From assembly GCA_903915555.1 (NCBI GenBank), contig CAIWTL010000661.1, forward strand, positions 1 through 7,440: a stretch of 7,440 nt of DNA, given 5' to 3'. Source of the DNA: an uncultured Micrococcales bacterium. Lineage in GTDB: Bacteria; Actinomycetota; Actinomycetes; S36-B12; GCA-2699445. A model generated the notes under the pieces. That model was not told the DNA's origin, made no database searches, and saw only the letters and a program-made list of their open reading frames with translations. A program made the translations under genes and the position numbers. Positions within the stretch are counted from its first letter, which is position 1, and every line of letters starts with the position of its first letter. Of this stretch, positions 1 through 5,765 are shown piece by piece.

Positions 1-1411
1 CAACGACGCCGACAACCCCGACGCTGACGGGCCGACCCGCACCTGGACCAGCCCCACCGGCATCACCCACACCGACACCTCGGACCCACCCCTCGTCTGA
101 GCGGTGTCGGCGATCAGACCGCGACGAGCCGAGAGGTGCGGGATCCGATGGTGACGCTCCCAGCCGGCCCCCGTCGCGTCGTGTCGGCCGGCTGGAGGGA
201 TGCCGACCATGCCGGCGCATGAAGGCCAAGGCGAGAGCGATGAGTCCCAGAGCCGCGATCGTCAGGCTCGGAGCCACTCCGATCGCATCGAACCCTACGC
301 CCCACAGCCAGGAGGCGACGGCGGCCACGACAGTGGTGATCGCGGCACTCACGGAGATGGCGGTGACGCGCTGGCCGGTATTGCCCACCCGCTGGATACC
401 GTCGAGGACGATGGTCTGCACCAGTCCGAGGAGAAGTCCGACCGCCAGAAGAAGCCCCATGACCGCGATGGTGAGTAGATGACTCGTGGCCTGTGTGTCG
501 CCCGCGCCCAGGAGCAAGAACATGACCGCCGTCACTCCGAAGATGATCGTCAGGTGGGGGAGCCGTCCTCCCGTCAATCGAGTCACCAGACCCGTCAGGG
601 CGAGTCCGCCGGCGATGGCTGCCAGGAACTTCCCGCTCTCCGTCGGAGCGGCGCCGCAGATCTGGTTGCAAAGGGGGGCGGCCAGGACCTTCACCGGCTG
701 GATCAACAACGCGGTCAGTGCGGACACGATGAGGCACTCGCGGAACTTCCTCGCGGTGAGTGCGTGACGCACCGTCGTCGCGAACCCGGTCGACGCTCTG
801 TCCGCTGCTGCGTCGGATGAGGGGAGCAGCGATGAGGCGAGCAGCAGGGTGGCCACAAGAGGCAGTGCGCAGACGGCCGCGATGACGATGATGGCCTCAC
901 CGCTCACCGCCCCCAGGAAGACGTCGGCGCCGACGCCCCCCAGTGCGGCGGCAACACCACCCACACTGGCCATGACCGCTGTGGCGCGGCTGCGCATCGA
1001 GGAGGGGTAGGCGTCCGTCACGATGACAGGGAGCAGGCTTGCCGAGCAGCCCAGGAGCAGCCCGAACGGCACCTGGAAGACCAGGAGGCCGGTCACGCTG
1101 CGGTGGGCATCGAGAGCCACCACGAGGACCAGCGCGAGGGAGGTGGCGCCCACCAGGAGTGCGCAGCCGCGCGTCAGGGGCATCCGCGTGATGAGGCGTG
1201 TCAACACCAGCGCTCCGGTCAGTGATGACAGGGAGAAGACAAGGCTGATCTGACCAAGACTGGTCGCCACCGACGCGGTGAGCGGGGCGATCAGCGCGGG
1301 CAGTCGCACCACATACAGCGTGAGTCCCAGGAAGCTGAGCCCGGTGGTCAGCAGCAGAGCCGCTCGAGTTCCCCCGGTGGTGGGCCACTGGATGTCTCGA
1401 GGTGCGGGCAT
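1..1411 (-). CDS. MFS transporter, 12 transmembrane helices; stop codon lies beyond the window
   Basis: Reading leftwards from ATG at 1411-1409, the frame is open for all 470 codons to the window edge. About 400 residues form twelve hydrophobic helices in two sets of six, near residues 17-41, 51-74, 82-100, 107-132, 143-166, 171-197, 226-247, 259-280, 285-304, 312-338, 350-372 and 378-398. A polar loop (about 198-225, SSDAAADRAS then basic residues) separates the halves. This is the major facilitator superfamily layout of an inner-membrane secondary transporter. The loop after helix 2 (LTRLITRMPLTRG) resembles a degenerate MFS motif A. No substrate can be assigned. After helix 12 comes an unusual Arg/Ser/Gly-rich tail of at least 70 residues antisense to the endonuclease end. 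A TGA at 116-114 lies one frame away, so a frameshift or base error near the end is possible. An in-frame GTG at 1444 is an alternative start without a ribosome site; ATG 1411 has only GAGAG close by. The DUF4239 gene ends 79 bp upstream on the same strand. Confidence 0.85.
   Translation of the reverse strand, partial: MPAPRDIQWPTTGGTRAALLLTTGLSFLGLTLYVVRLPALIAPLTASVATSLGQISLVFSLSSLTGALVLTRLITRMPLTRGCALLVGATSLALVLVVALDAHRSVTGLLVFQVPFGLLLGCSASLLPVIVTDAYPSSMRSRATAVMASVGGVAAALGGVGADVFLGAVSGEAIIVIAAVCALPLVATLLLASSLLPSSDAAADRASTGFATTVRHALTARKFRECLIVSALTALLIQPVKVLAAPLCNQICGAAPTESGKFLAAIAGGLALTGLVTRLTGGRLPHLTIIFGVTAVMFLLLGAGDTQATSHLLTIAVMGLLLAVGLLLGLVQTIVLDGIQRVGNTGQRVTAISVSAAITTVVAAVASWLWGVGFDAIGVAPSLTIAALGLIALALAFMRRHGRHPSSRPTRRDGGRLGASPSDPAPLGSSRSDRRHRSDEGWVRGVGVGDAGGAGPGAGRPVSVGVVGVV
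2..100 (+). CDS. C-terminal end of a DUF222/HNH endonuclease (13E12-repeat type), partial
   Basis: Frame 2 is open from the left edge to TGA at 98-100 and gives 32 residues ending in WTSPTGITHT...PPLV. The Trp-Thr-Ser-Pro-Thr-Gly motif followed by a short Thr/Pro-rich tail is the usual ending of actinobacterial DUF222 proteins with a C-terminal HNH nuclease domain (13E12 repeat family), just after the HNH zinc-finger region. These proteins are abundant, often multicopy and of unclear biological role. Only the tail is visible, so neither the HNH catalytic residues nor the DUF222 domain can be checked. The gene converges with the MFS transporter on the other strand and the two coding frames overlap. 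The family call rests on one short motif. Confidence 0.6.
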   Translation, partial: NDADNPDADGPTRTWTSPTGITHTDTSDPPLV

Positions 1412-1490
1412 GATCTCTCGTGCCCGTCCCGCAGTCGCTGACACGCAACGGCGCTGCCGGAACGATTCGGCCGAGCGTCGGCGGAGTGGT

Positions 1491-2264
1491 TCAGGAGCTG
1501 TTGGCGACGTCGATCAGAGGCTGGAGGTTCACCGTGACCGAGCCGCCGAAGGGGTGGTCGAGGGCCAGGACGAGTGAGATGGACAGGGCGATCACCAGAC
1601 ACCACAGGATCGCGAGGACGGGTCGGGTGACCGTCAACGATGAAAGGCCGACGGTGGCGCTCAGCAAGGTCCCCACCAGCAGAAGTAGGGCGCCCATCAA
1701 CCCGGGCATCGCCCGTTCGGCGACGGCAGCGAGCGTCGAGTTCGACGTCCCCAATGCCTGGACCGACGACACCAGCGCGGTCGACTCCGAGGAGGGTGTG
1801 TTCGGCGCGTAGGCGTAGGCGTGGATGGCGTCCTGCAGCTTGTCCATGCTCTCGTCCGACGGAAGGTTCGATGTCTGCCCCGAAGCGAGGTAGGGGACGT
1901 CAGCGGTGGTGACCGCCTGCAGGTAGGCGGTGAGAGCCTGTTGCAGCTTGTCCGCCTCGGCTTCGTTCGAGAGGTTCCCGATGGCCCAGCCGACCTGCTG
2001 GGACTTGGCCGTGAGGTCCTCGACGGCGGTCTGCCCGGCGGAGAGCGCTCCCCACGTCATCGTGATGGCCACACCGGTGAAGAAGGCGAAGGCGGCAGCG
2101 AAGCCGGTGATCATCCGCTGCGCGTGCGTTTCCACTTCCTCCTGTGTCGACTCACTCAGTCTCTTGCGGGCGAGGGCTCGGGCGAGCATGGCGACGACGC
2201 TGAAGAAAACGAAGAGGATCAGTCCGGTCAGCCACAAGGGGATCTCATCGAGGGACGTGGGCAC
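1491..2264 (-). CDS. DUF4239 (bestrophin-like) membrane protein
   Basis: This 257-residue protein has two N-terminal membrane helices (about 10-30 and 52-72), a soluble middle of about 110 residues (75-185) rich in Gln, Ala, Ser and Glu with helical periodicity, then two more helices (187-208 and 213-236). Right after the last helix is LDHPFGG (235-241) followed by a short beta-like tail. Two helix pairs flanking a soluble helical segment, closing with an Asp-x-Pro-Phe-x-Gly motif, is the pattern of the DUF4239 family, annotated as bestrophin-like. Ion-channel activity has been suggested from that similarity, but I know of no established function. I chose GTG 2264 because a TAGGGT -10 box ends 7 bases before it, as in a leaderless transcript, and because the length fits the family. 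An in-frame ATG at 2339 would add 25 non-conserved-looking residues and leave only 7 bp to the thioesterase stop. An in-frame GTG at 2273 overlaps the -10 box. Confidence 0.8.
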   Translation of the reverse strand: MPTSLDEIPLWLTGLILFVFFSVVAMLARALARKRLSESTQEEVETHAQRMITGFAAAFAFFTGVAITMTWGALSAGQTAVEDLTAKSQQVGWAIGNLSNEAEADKLQQALTAYLQAVTTADVPYLASGQTSNLPSDESMDKLQDAIHAYAYAPNTPSSESTALVSSVQALGTSNSTLAAVAERAMPGLMGALLLLVGTLLSATVGLSSLTVTRPVLAILWCLVIALSISLVLALDHPFGGSVTVNLQPLIDVANSS

Positions 2265-2271
2265 GAGCCTC

Positions 2272-2277
2272 ACCCTA
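2272..2277 (-). promoter_or_regulatory. -10 box of a leaderless promoter for the DUF4239 gene
   Basis: On the minus strand TAGGGT (2277-2272) is followed by exactly seven bases and then GTG at 2264. TANNNT placed 6-7 bases before a start codon marks leaderless transcription in actinobacteria, where the first transcribed base is the first base of the start codon. No convincing -35 hexamer is seen, which is common for these promoters. The same hexamer and spacing occur before the thioesterase start at 3222. The gene may therefore be transcribed on its own rather than only by read-through from the thioesterase. Confidence 0.6.
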
Positions 2278-2346
2278 ACGCGTGGCCGGAGGGAATCCGC
2301 AGCGAAGTCCTGACTGGGATGGGCTGGATTCCCACCCACGAATTCC

Positions 2347-3222
2347 TCAGCCGTTCCTCATCAAGGCGTTCTGCAGAGCCACCGCGGTAACCTCACCACG
2401 GGAGTTGTAGAAGACTCCGTGGGCGACGCCGTGGCCGCCTCCGGCGAACGCGGTGTTCTCGGCGCACAGGGTCCAGTCGTGCAGGTCGGCGCTGCCGGTG
2501 AACCACAGAGCCAACTCGACGGCCCCCAGTTGCAACCCCACCGTGCCGGAGCGTCCGCCATGCGGTTCGAGGGCGGTCGTGGCCAGGGTCAGATCGGCGA
2601 AGGCGCAGACCACCGACGCCGTGGTCAGAGGGTCCGAGGGAAGTCGGGGTACCGCCCGGATCCACAATCGGCGAGGGAATGTGCCCTTGTCCGAGTCGCC
2701 AGGGTCGTCCGAGTCGTCCGGGGGGACCACCCGGATCTCGACGAGCGGAGATGGCGGGTACCCCAGTGCGTCGAAATCCGCGTCGGCCGGAACGATCAGC
2801 GGATCCAGCACCCACTCCTCGGAGGTGAGGTCCTGGGGAGGGACGGTGTCAGGCATGGCGAACTGATGTCTCGGACCCTCACCCGGCGCCCCCAGGAGGA
2901 CCATCGCTGTTGCGCGCAGCTTGTCGTCCTGCAGGAGACTCACCCGCCGAGCGGCCATGGAGCGTCCGGTCTTCACCTCCTCGACGTCGTACACGACCGT
3001 CTCCAGAGCGCGGACAGGGGCGTGGAAATAGATGTGGAGCGACCATGGGTCGAACGTGGTGTCGGCGGTGCGCGCCGCAGCCTGCAGGCTGTGTGCGGCG
3101 AGGTTCCCACCGAATGCCCGACCAGGCCACGCGGGGAGACAAGTGGCGGCGAACCGTCCCGCGCCCAGTTGCTCCAGCGACAGTCGGGAGAGGAAGTCCT
3201 CGGTGGTGGCAGGTCCGGTCAC
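2347..3222 (-). CDS. TesB-like acyl-CoA thioesterase II (double hotdog)
   Basis: This 291-residue protein matches the length and plan of TesB-type thioesterases, which hydrolyse acyl-CoA to free fatty acid and CoA in the cytoplasm. The N-terminal hotdog (about 10-112) contains FGGNLAAHSLQAA (37-49), SLHIYFHAPV (61-70), YDVEEVKTGRSMAARRV (78-94) and SLLQDDK, all recognisable TesB-family blocks. The C-terminal hotdog (about 183-288) has LWIRA (186-190), FADLTLATTALEPHG (208-222), ALWF (238-241) and VALQNALMR (281-289). Aligned by eye with E. coli TesB, catalytic Asp204 is D210 and Gln278 is Q284. The Thr228 position in TIDHSMWF falls on A234 (AVELALWF), and the usual Asp-His and His-Arg-Pro are also lost. 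A linker at 168-182 is rich in Asp, Ser and Gly. GTG 3222 is chosen because TAGGGT lies seven bases upstream and the protein then starts a few residues before the first conserved block. The open frame runs to 3429, but that extension is Arg/Pro-rich and overlaps the promoter. Confidence 0.85.
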   Translation of the reverse strand: MTGPATTEDFLSRLSLEQLGAGRFAATCLPAWPGRAFGGNLAAHSLQAAARTADTTFDPWSLHIYFHAPVRALETVVYDVEEVKTGRSMAARRVSLLQDDKLRATAMVLLGAPGEGPRHQFAMPDTVPPQDLTSEEWVLDPLIVPADADFDALGYPPSPLVEIRVVPPDDSDDPGDSDKGTFPRRLWIRAVPRLPSDPLTTASVVCAFADLTLATTALEPHGGRSGTVGLQLGAVELALWFTGSADLHDWTLCAENTAFAGGGHGVAHGVFYNSRGEVTAVALQNALMRNG

Positions 3223-3229
3223 GGGGTCG

Positions 3230-3235
3230 ACCCTA
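3230..3235 (-). promoter_or_regulatory. -10 box of a leaderless promoter for the thioesterase gene
   Basis: On the minus strand TAGGGT (3235-3230) is separated by seven bases (CGACCCC) from GTG at 3222. The hexamer fits the actinobacterial TANNNT -10 and the distance puts the transcription start on the start codon. There is no purine-rich ribosome-binding site before this GTG, as expected for a leaderless message. No clear -35 is visible. Confidence 0.6.
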
Positions 3236-3299
3236 GCGCGGACCCGGGTTCGTCTCCGATACGCCGATCCCCCTGGCGGCGGCGCTGCTCCCGACCGTT

Positions 3300-3421
3300 G
3301 ATCGGGCGCTTGATTTGCGATCGGGACGGGTCGGCTGTCTATCCTCAACCTTCGCCGATCGGTAATCGGATGCTCCGAGGGGCATTTCGGGTTGTCGCCG
3401 GGTGTCGGTCCCGAGATCGGG
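3300..3421. repeat. Four copies of GATCGG in the divergent intergenic region
   Basis: GATCGG occurs at 3300-3305, 3319-3324, 3357-3362 and 3415-3420. Three copies extend to GATCGGG, and the first and last share GATCGGGCG. The third copy is part of the palindrome CCGATCGG (3355-3362). Start-to-start spacings are 19, 38 and 58 bases. The cluster lies between the divergently transcribed thioesterase and nuclease genes, so it could be a set of operator half-sites. In GC-rich DNA the word is common and chance is a real alternative. Confidence 0.3.
3315..3345 (+). promoter_or_regulatory. Possible promoter for the secreted nuclease gene
   Basis: TTGCGA at 3315-3320 and TATCCT at 3340-3345 resemble -35 and -10 hexamers, separated by 19 bases, which is longer than optimal. 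TATCCT fits TANNNT and is the best such match upstream of the nuclease gene. Use of this promoter would give a leader of roughly 145 bases containing the hairpin at 3398-3433. The two GATCGG words at 3300 and 3319 would flank or overlap the -35. Confidence 0.3.
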
Positions 3422-3433
3422 CGTGTCACCCGG
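3398..3433 (+). other. Stem-loop in the leader of the secreted nuclease gene
   Basis: CCGGGTG (3398-3404) pairs perfectly with CACCCGG (3427-3433). Inside it CCCG (3410-3413) pairs with CGGG (3418-3421) around an AGAT loop, giving a two-tier hairpin. It lies 62 bases before the nuclease start. A smaller inverted repeat, CGTCG (3455-3459) with CGACG (3474-3478), follows just before the ribosome site. It does not match any riboswitch I recognise. There is only a short T-rich patch (TCTTTC, 3435-3440) after it, so it is not a convincing terminator. Confidence 0.35.
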
Positions 3434-3495
3434 ATCTTTCGGTAGAACGGGAAACGTCGGGACGTACGGGTAGCGACGATGGGAAGTGAGCGTCA

Positions 3496-5010
3496 GTGCG
3501 GGTGACGGGACGAGGTGTGGCTGCGGCAGTGGTCGCTGTGGCCGTGGCGCTGCCGGTCTCGGCCGTGTCCGCATCCGCCGGGCCGATGTCCGACGATCGT
3601 CTTGTCCCTGGCGCCGGTCCCGGCCGCGTGGCTGCCACGAGGGCGGATCGCTCGACCAAGGACGTGGTTCGCAAGATCGGCATCATCGACGGGGACACCT
3701 TCACCGGTGTCTTGCCCGGCAGCAAGCGTCGCGTCATCGTCCGCAATGCCGGGATCCAGTCCATGGAGGACCGCGAGTGCGGCGCCAAGGACGCCAAGGC
3801 GCTTCTTGCCCGCACGCTGGGCAAGAAGCGGGTCGTCATCGTGTCCAAGCACAACTCGGCGCGCACCAACAAGAAGGGCATCTACCGGCTCCAACGCAAC
3901 GCGTTCACGTCCTCGGGACGTGACGTCCAACTGGCCATGATCAACAGCGGCCTGGTCCTTCCCTACGGGATCGGACGCGAGACGCTGCGCCAGGAGATGT
4001 ACGCGAAGCGCGCCCAGGAGGTCGCAGCGGCGCGCAAGGGGCTGTTCAGCGGCTCCTACTGTCGACCCGGGCCGGTGCAGGAGGCCCAACTCGAGTTGCA
4101 GGTGAACTACGACGCGTCGGGCCGGGACTGGGACAACCTCAGCGGAAAGTTCGTCCGGGTCCGGAATCTCAGCCCCGTCGACGTCCCCATCGGGCGCTGG
4201 CGGCTACGGGGTGGAGCCCACGACAGTTTCTACTTCCCCCAGGGGACCATCCTTCCGGCGTCGGGGGAGGTGATCGTCCGTCTCGGCAGTGGTGCTCAGA
4301 CGGCGACGACGTTCTTCTGGCAGGGGCACCGGATGCGCTTCTTCGTGCCCGGTCAGTCGAGGTACCAGGGCGGCGGTGCCTACCTGTTCGACACCGACGG
4401 CGATATCCGGGCGTGGAGCATGTATCCCTGCCGCGTGTACTGCACACACCCGGCGCAGGGAGCGCTCACGGGCACGGTGGCGGCGCGGGATCGCGACGCG
4501 ACGCCGTCCGCATCGCCCACCGCGTCACCGACGACGTCGCCGACTCCCAGCGTCTCGGGATCGCCGTCCCCGTCGGGAACGTCTTCGCCGATCGTGTCGC
4601 CTTCACCCACCGCCTCCGGGTCCGTCGGTGCATCGCCGACGGAGGATGGCTCCCCGAGTCCGTCCCCGACGATGTCGACTGCCGCGCCGTCCGCCACCGA
4701 GCAGCCCGAGCGGCTGGGTGAACGGATCGCGTTCACCAATGTGTCCGATCGTGTGGTCGACCTGTCCTACACCGTTGCCCTCGTCCGCGACCAGGTGCAC
4801 GAACTTCCACCGGGCACCGTTCTCGCGCCCGGCGAGCGGTTGCTGATCTTCACCGGTGAGGGCGAGGACACGCGCCTGCGCCAGTACCTCGGGGTCGGCG
4901 AGCCCTTCCTCTTCTTCAAGGGCTCGACGGGCGGCTCCGCCAAACTGCGGACCCACACCGGGATCCGGATCGCATGTGTCGCCTGGGGCGACCGCAGTTG
5001 CGAGTCCTGA
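3496..5010 (+). CDS. Secreted SNase-like nuclease with two lamin-tail domains
   Basis: This 504-residue exported protein has a signal peptide (hydrophobic core about 7-24, likely cleavage after SASA near 28). An SNase-like domain follows (about 58-187): IIDGDTF (63-69), R83, E91, R131, GRDVQLAMINSGLV (141-154). Aligned by eye with staphylococcal nuclease, the metal aspartate D21 is D67 and catalytic Arg35, Glu43 and Arg87 are R83, E91 and R131; Asp40 falls on Q88. The first lamin-tail domain (LTD, about 197-316) shows a Tyr-Asp-x-x-Gly-x-Asp start, NLSGKFVRVRNLS, IGRWRLRG, FPQGTILPASGEVIVRLG and FDTDGD. A Ser/Thr/Pro linker (about 335-402) leads to a second LTD-like region (about 405-504: RIAFTNVSDRVVDLS, LPPGTVLAPGERLLIFTG). 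Six cysteines (95, 189, 312, 316, 494, 502) could form disulfides outside the cell. Extracellular nucleic-acid degradation is inferred. GTG 3496 is chosen because GGGAAG lies 9 bases upstream; GTG 3502 is possible. Confidence 0.85.
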   Translation: MRVTGRGVAAAVVAVAVALPVSAVSASAGPMSDDRLVPGAGPGRVAATRADRSTKDVVRKIGIIDGDTFTGVLPGSKRRVIVRNAGIQSMEDRECGAKDAKALLARTLGKKRVVIVSKHNSARTNKKGIYRLQRNAFTSSGRDVQLAMINSGLVLPYGIGRETLRQEMYAKRAQEVAAARKGLFSGSYCRPGPVQEAQLELQVNYDASGRDWDNLSGKFVRVRNLSPVDVPIGRWRLRGGAHDSFYFPQGTILPASGEVIVRLGSGAQTATTFFWQGHRMRFFVPGQSRYQGGGAYLFDTDGDIRAWSMYPCRVYCTHPAQGALTGTVAARDRDATPSASPTASPTTSPTPSVSGSPSPSGTSSPIVSPSPTASGSVGASPTEDGSPSPSPTMSTAAPSATEQPERLGERIAFTNVSDRVVDLSYTVALVRDQVHELPPGTVLAPGERLLIFTGEGEDTRLRQYLGVGEPFLFFKGSTGGSAKLRTHTGIRIACVAWGDRSCES

Positions 5011-5047
5011 CGCCCGACCCCGAGGCTCGACAACGCCCGGTAATGGC

Positions 5048-5206
5048 TCAGGCAGCTGCGCCTGCCGCCAACAGCGCAGCCAGTCGACGGTGGGACTCCG
5101 CCTCGGCACGCATCCTGGTCATGGGATCGGGGTTGTAGCGCCACTCGTCCAGTTGGTACTGGGGCGCCGCCACGAGGTCCTCGTTGCTCACGTAATGCCT
5201 GGTCAT
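5048..5206 (-). CDS. Small protein of unknown function (52 aa), last gene of the DUF2786 operon
   Basis: I do not recognise this protein. It starts MTRHYVSNEDLVAAPQYQLD, has an aromatic patch EWRYNPDP (21-28), then a Met/Arg/Glu-rich helix (29-48) and an Ala-rich end. It is soluble, has no cysteine and looks mostly helical. A strong purine-rich ribosome site (AAGGAGAAGG, 5225-5216) supports translation. It can serve ATG 5206 (nine bases from AAGG) or an in-frame GTG at 5215 (four bases from AAGGAG), which would add three residues. The gene follows the metallohydrolase by about 80 bases on the same strand and ends 37 bases from the convergent nuclease gene. A hairpin sits in the gap, so the gene could be expressed at a different level from the two upstream genes. 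The coding call rests on the ribosome site and on the non-random protein; the longer upstream frame to 5335 is Arg-rich antisense-like sequence and is rejected. Confidence 0.6.
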   Translation of the reverse strand: MTRHYVSNEDLVAAPQYQLDEWRYNPDPMTRMRAEAESHRRLAALLAAGAAA

Positions 5207-5280
5207 CGCCGTCACCCTTCTCCTTCTGGAATGGCATCGGCAGGATCGGCCACGGCTTGAGGCCGGACCTCGCCGACAAC

Positions 5281-5300
5281 CCCGGACCTGTCTATCCGGG
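5281..5300 (-). other. Hairpin spanning the metallohydrolase stop codon
   Basis: CCCGGA (5281-5286) and TCCGGG (5295-5300) form a six-base inverted repeat around an eight-base loop. On the minus-strand transcript the loop contains the metallohydrolase TAG stop (5294-5292). The downstream arm is followed by GTTGTC rather than a U tract, so full termination is doubtful. A role as a partial terminator or as an mRNA end shaping expression of the small downstream gene is possible. Confidence 0.3.
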
Positions 5301-5765
5301 CCCGGGGCGCGCCCCCGCCCCGTGGTACGCCGCACGAAGGACGAGACCGACGCTCGGTGCCAGTGCCTGGCAGACCAGTTCCGTCATGGTGTCCTGGAAG
5401 ACCGGGCCATGGTCCGCCGCCCGGTGATCGTGCCAGGTGACGTGATGCGCGTATTCGTGAAGCACGACCATCTCCTGCAACGCCCACCGGGTCTCGGTCG
5501 GCAGGGCGATCGTGTCAGGGGCCTGCCAATGAGCCCTCGACACTCCCCGGCGGCGCCGGACGCGCGGTGTGGGTGTGTGCCCCGCGCCCCAGGGCTGCGT
5601 GCGGATTCCGGCCAGGTACCGCTCGACATCGCCCAGATCCACCAGTTCGCGTTGGCGGGGGAGATCGAGGATCGATCCGTGGAAGTCGAGCCGGCCCCCC
5701 CGCTCCAGAAGAGATGACACCTGGTCCTCGGCCGCGTATACGGCGCTGCGTCGGGAGTCCGTCAC
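5292..5765 (-). CDS. HExxH metallohydrolase, TIGR04338 (Rv0185-like) family
   Basis: This 157-residue protein carries HEYAH (103-107), a zincin zinc-binding motif with catalytic Glu104, inside a hydrophobic helix (MVVLHEYAHHVT). H119 in HGPVF (119-123) is the probable third zinc ligand, an arrangement like the HExxH...HGxxF of SprT-type and related zincins. Upstream, PDTIALPTETRWALQEMVVLHE resembles the strand-then-helix entry to the active site. Length and motif match the small actinobacterial family described as putative metallohydrolase TIGR04338, typified by M. tuberculosis Rv0185. The substrate is unknown. No signal peptide is present, so it probably acts in the cytoplasm. The GTG start at 5765 overlaps the TGA of the DUF2786 gene as GTGA (5765-5762), so the two are almost certainly translationally coupled. 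Residues 63-78 form a basic, Arg/Pro-rich loop. The family assignment is from memory of the motif and its DUF2786 neighbour. Confidence 0.8.
   Translation of the reverse strand: MTDSRRSAVYAAEDQVSSLLERGGRLDFHGSILDLPRQRELVDLGDVERYLAGIRTQPWGAGHTPTPRVRRRRGVSRAHWQAPDTIALPTETRWALQEMVVLHEYAHHVTWHDHRAADHGPVFQDTMTELVCQALAPSVGLVLRAAYHGAGARPGPG

Noticed and set aside
114..737. Minus-strand open frame of 207 codons
   Set aside because: One frame off from the hydrophobic 12-helix transporter; its product is Arg/Gly-rich. Its stop at 114-116 is noted only as a possible lost end of the transporter.
2265..2339. ATG at 2339 as the DUF4239 start
   Set aside because: It would add a polar 25-residue extension, contain the TAGGGT promoter box and lie only 7 bases from the thioesterase stop; GTG 2264 fits better.
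3223..3429. Start at 3429 for the thioesterase
   Set aside because: The extra 69 residues are Arg/Pro-rich, precede any TesB homology and cover the TAGGGT box and the divergent promoter region.
2419..3489. Long plus-strand open frame (356 codons) antisense to the thioesterase
   Set aside because: The product is Arg/Gly-rich without family motifs, whereas the minus strand encodes a clear TesB-like protein. High GC keeps antisense frames open.
4501..4700. Ser/Thr/Pro-rich segment as a DNA tandem repeat
   Set aside because: The repetition is at the amino-acid level with varied codons and no fixed DNA repeat unit; it is an interdomain linker.
5011..5047. Bidirectional terminator between the convergent nuclease and small gene
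   Set aside because: Only a CGCCCG direct repeat and a CGAG/CTCG pair with a one-base loop were found; there is no stable stem with a T tract.
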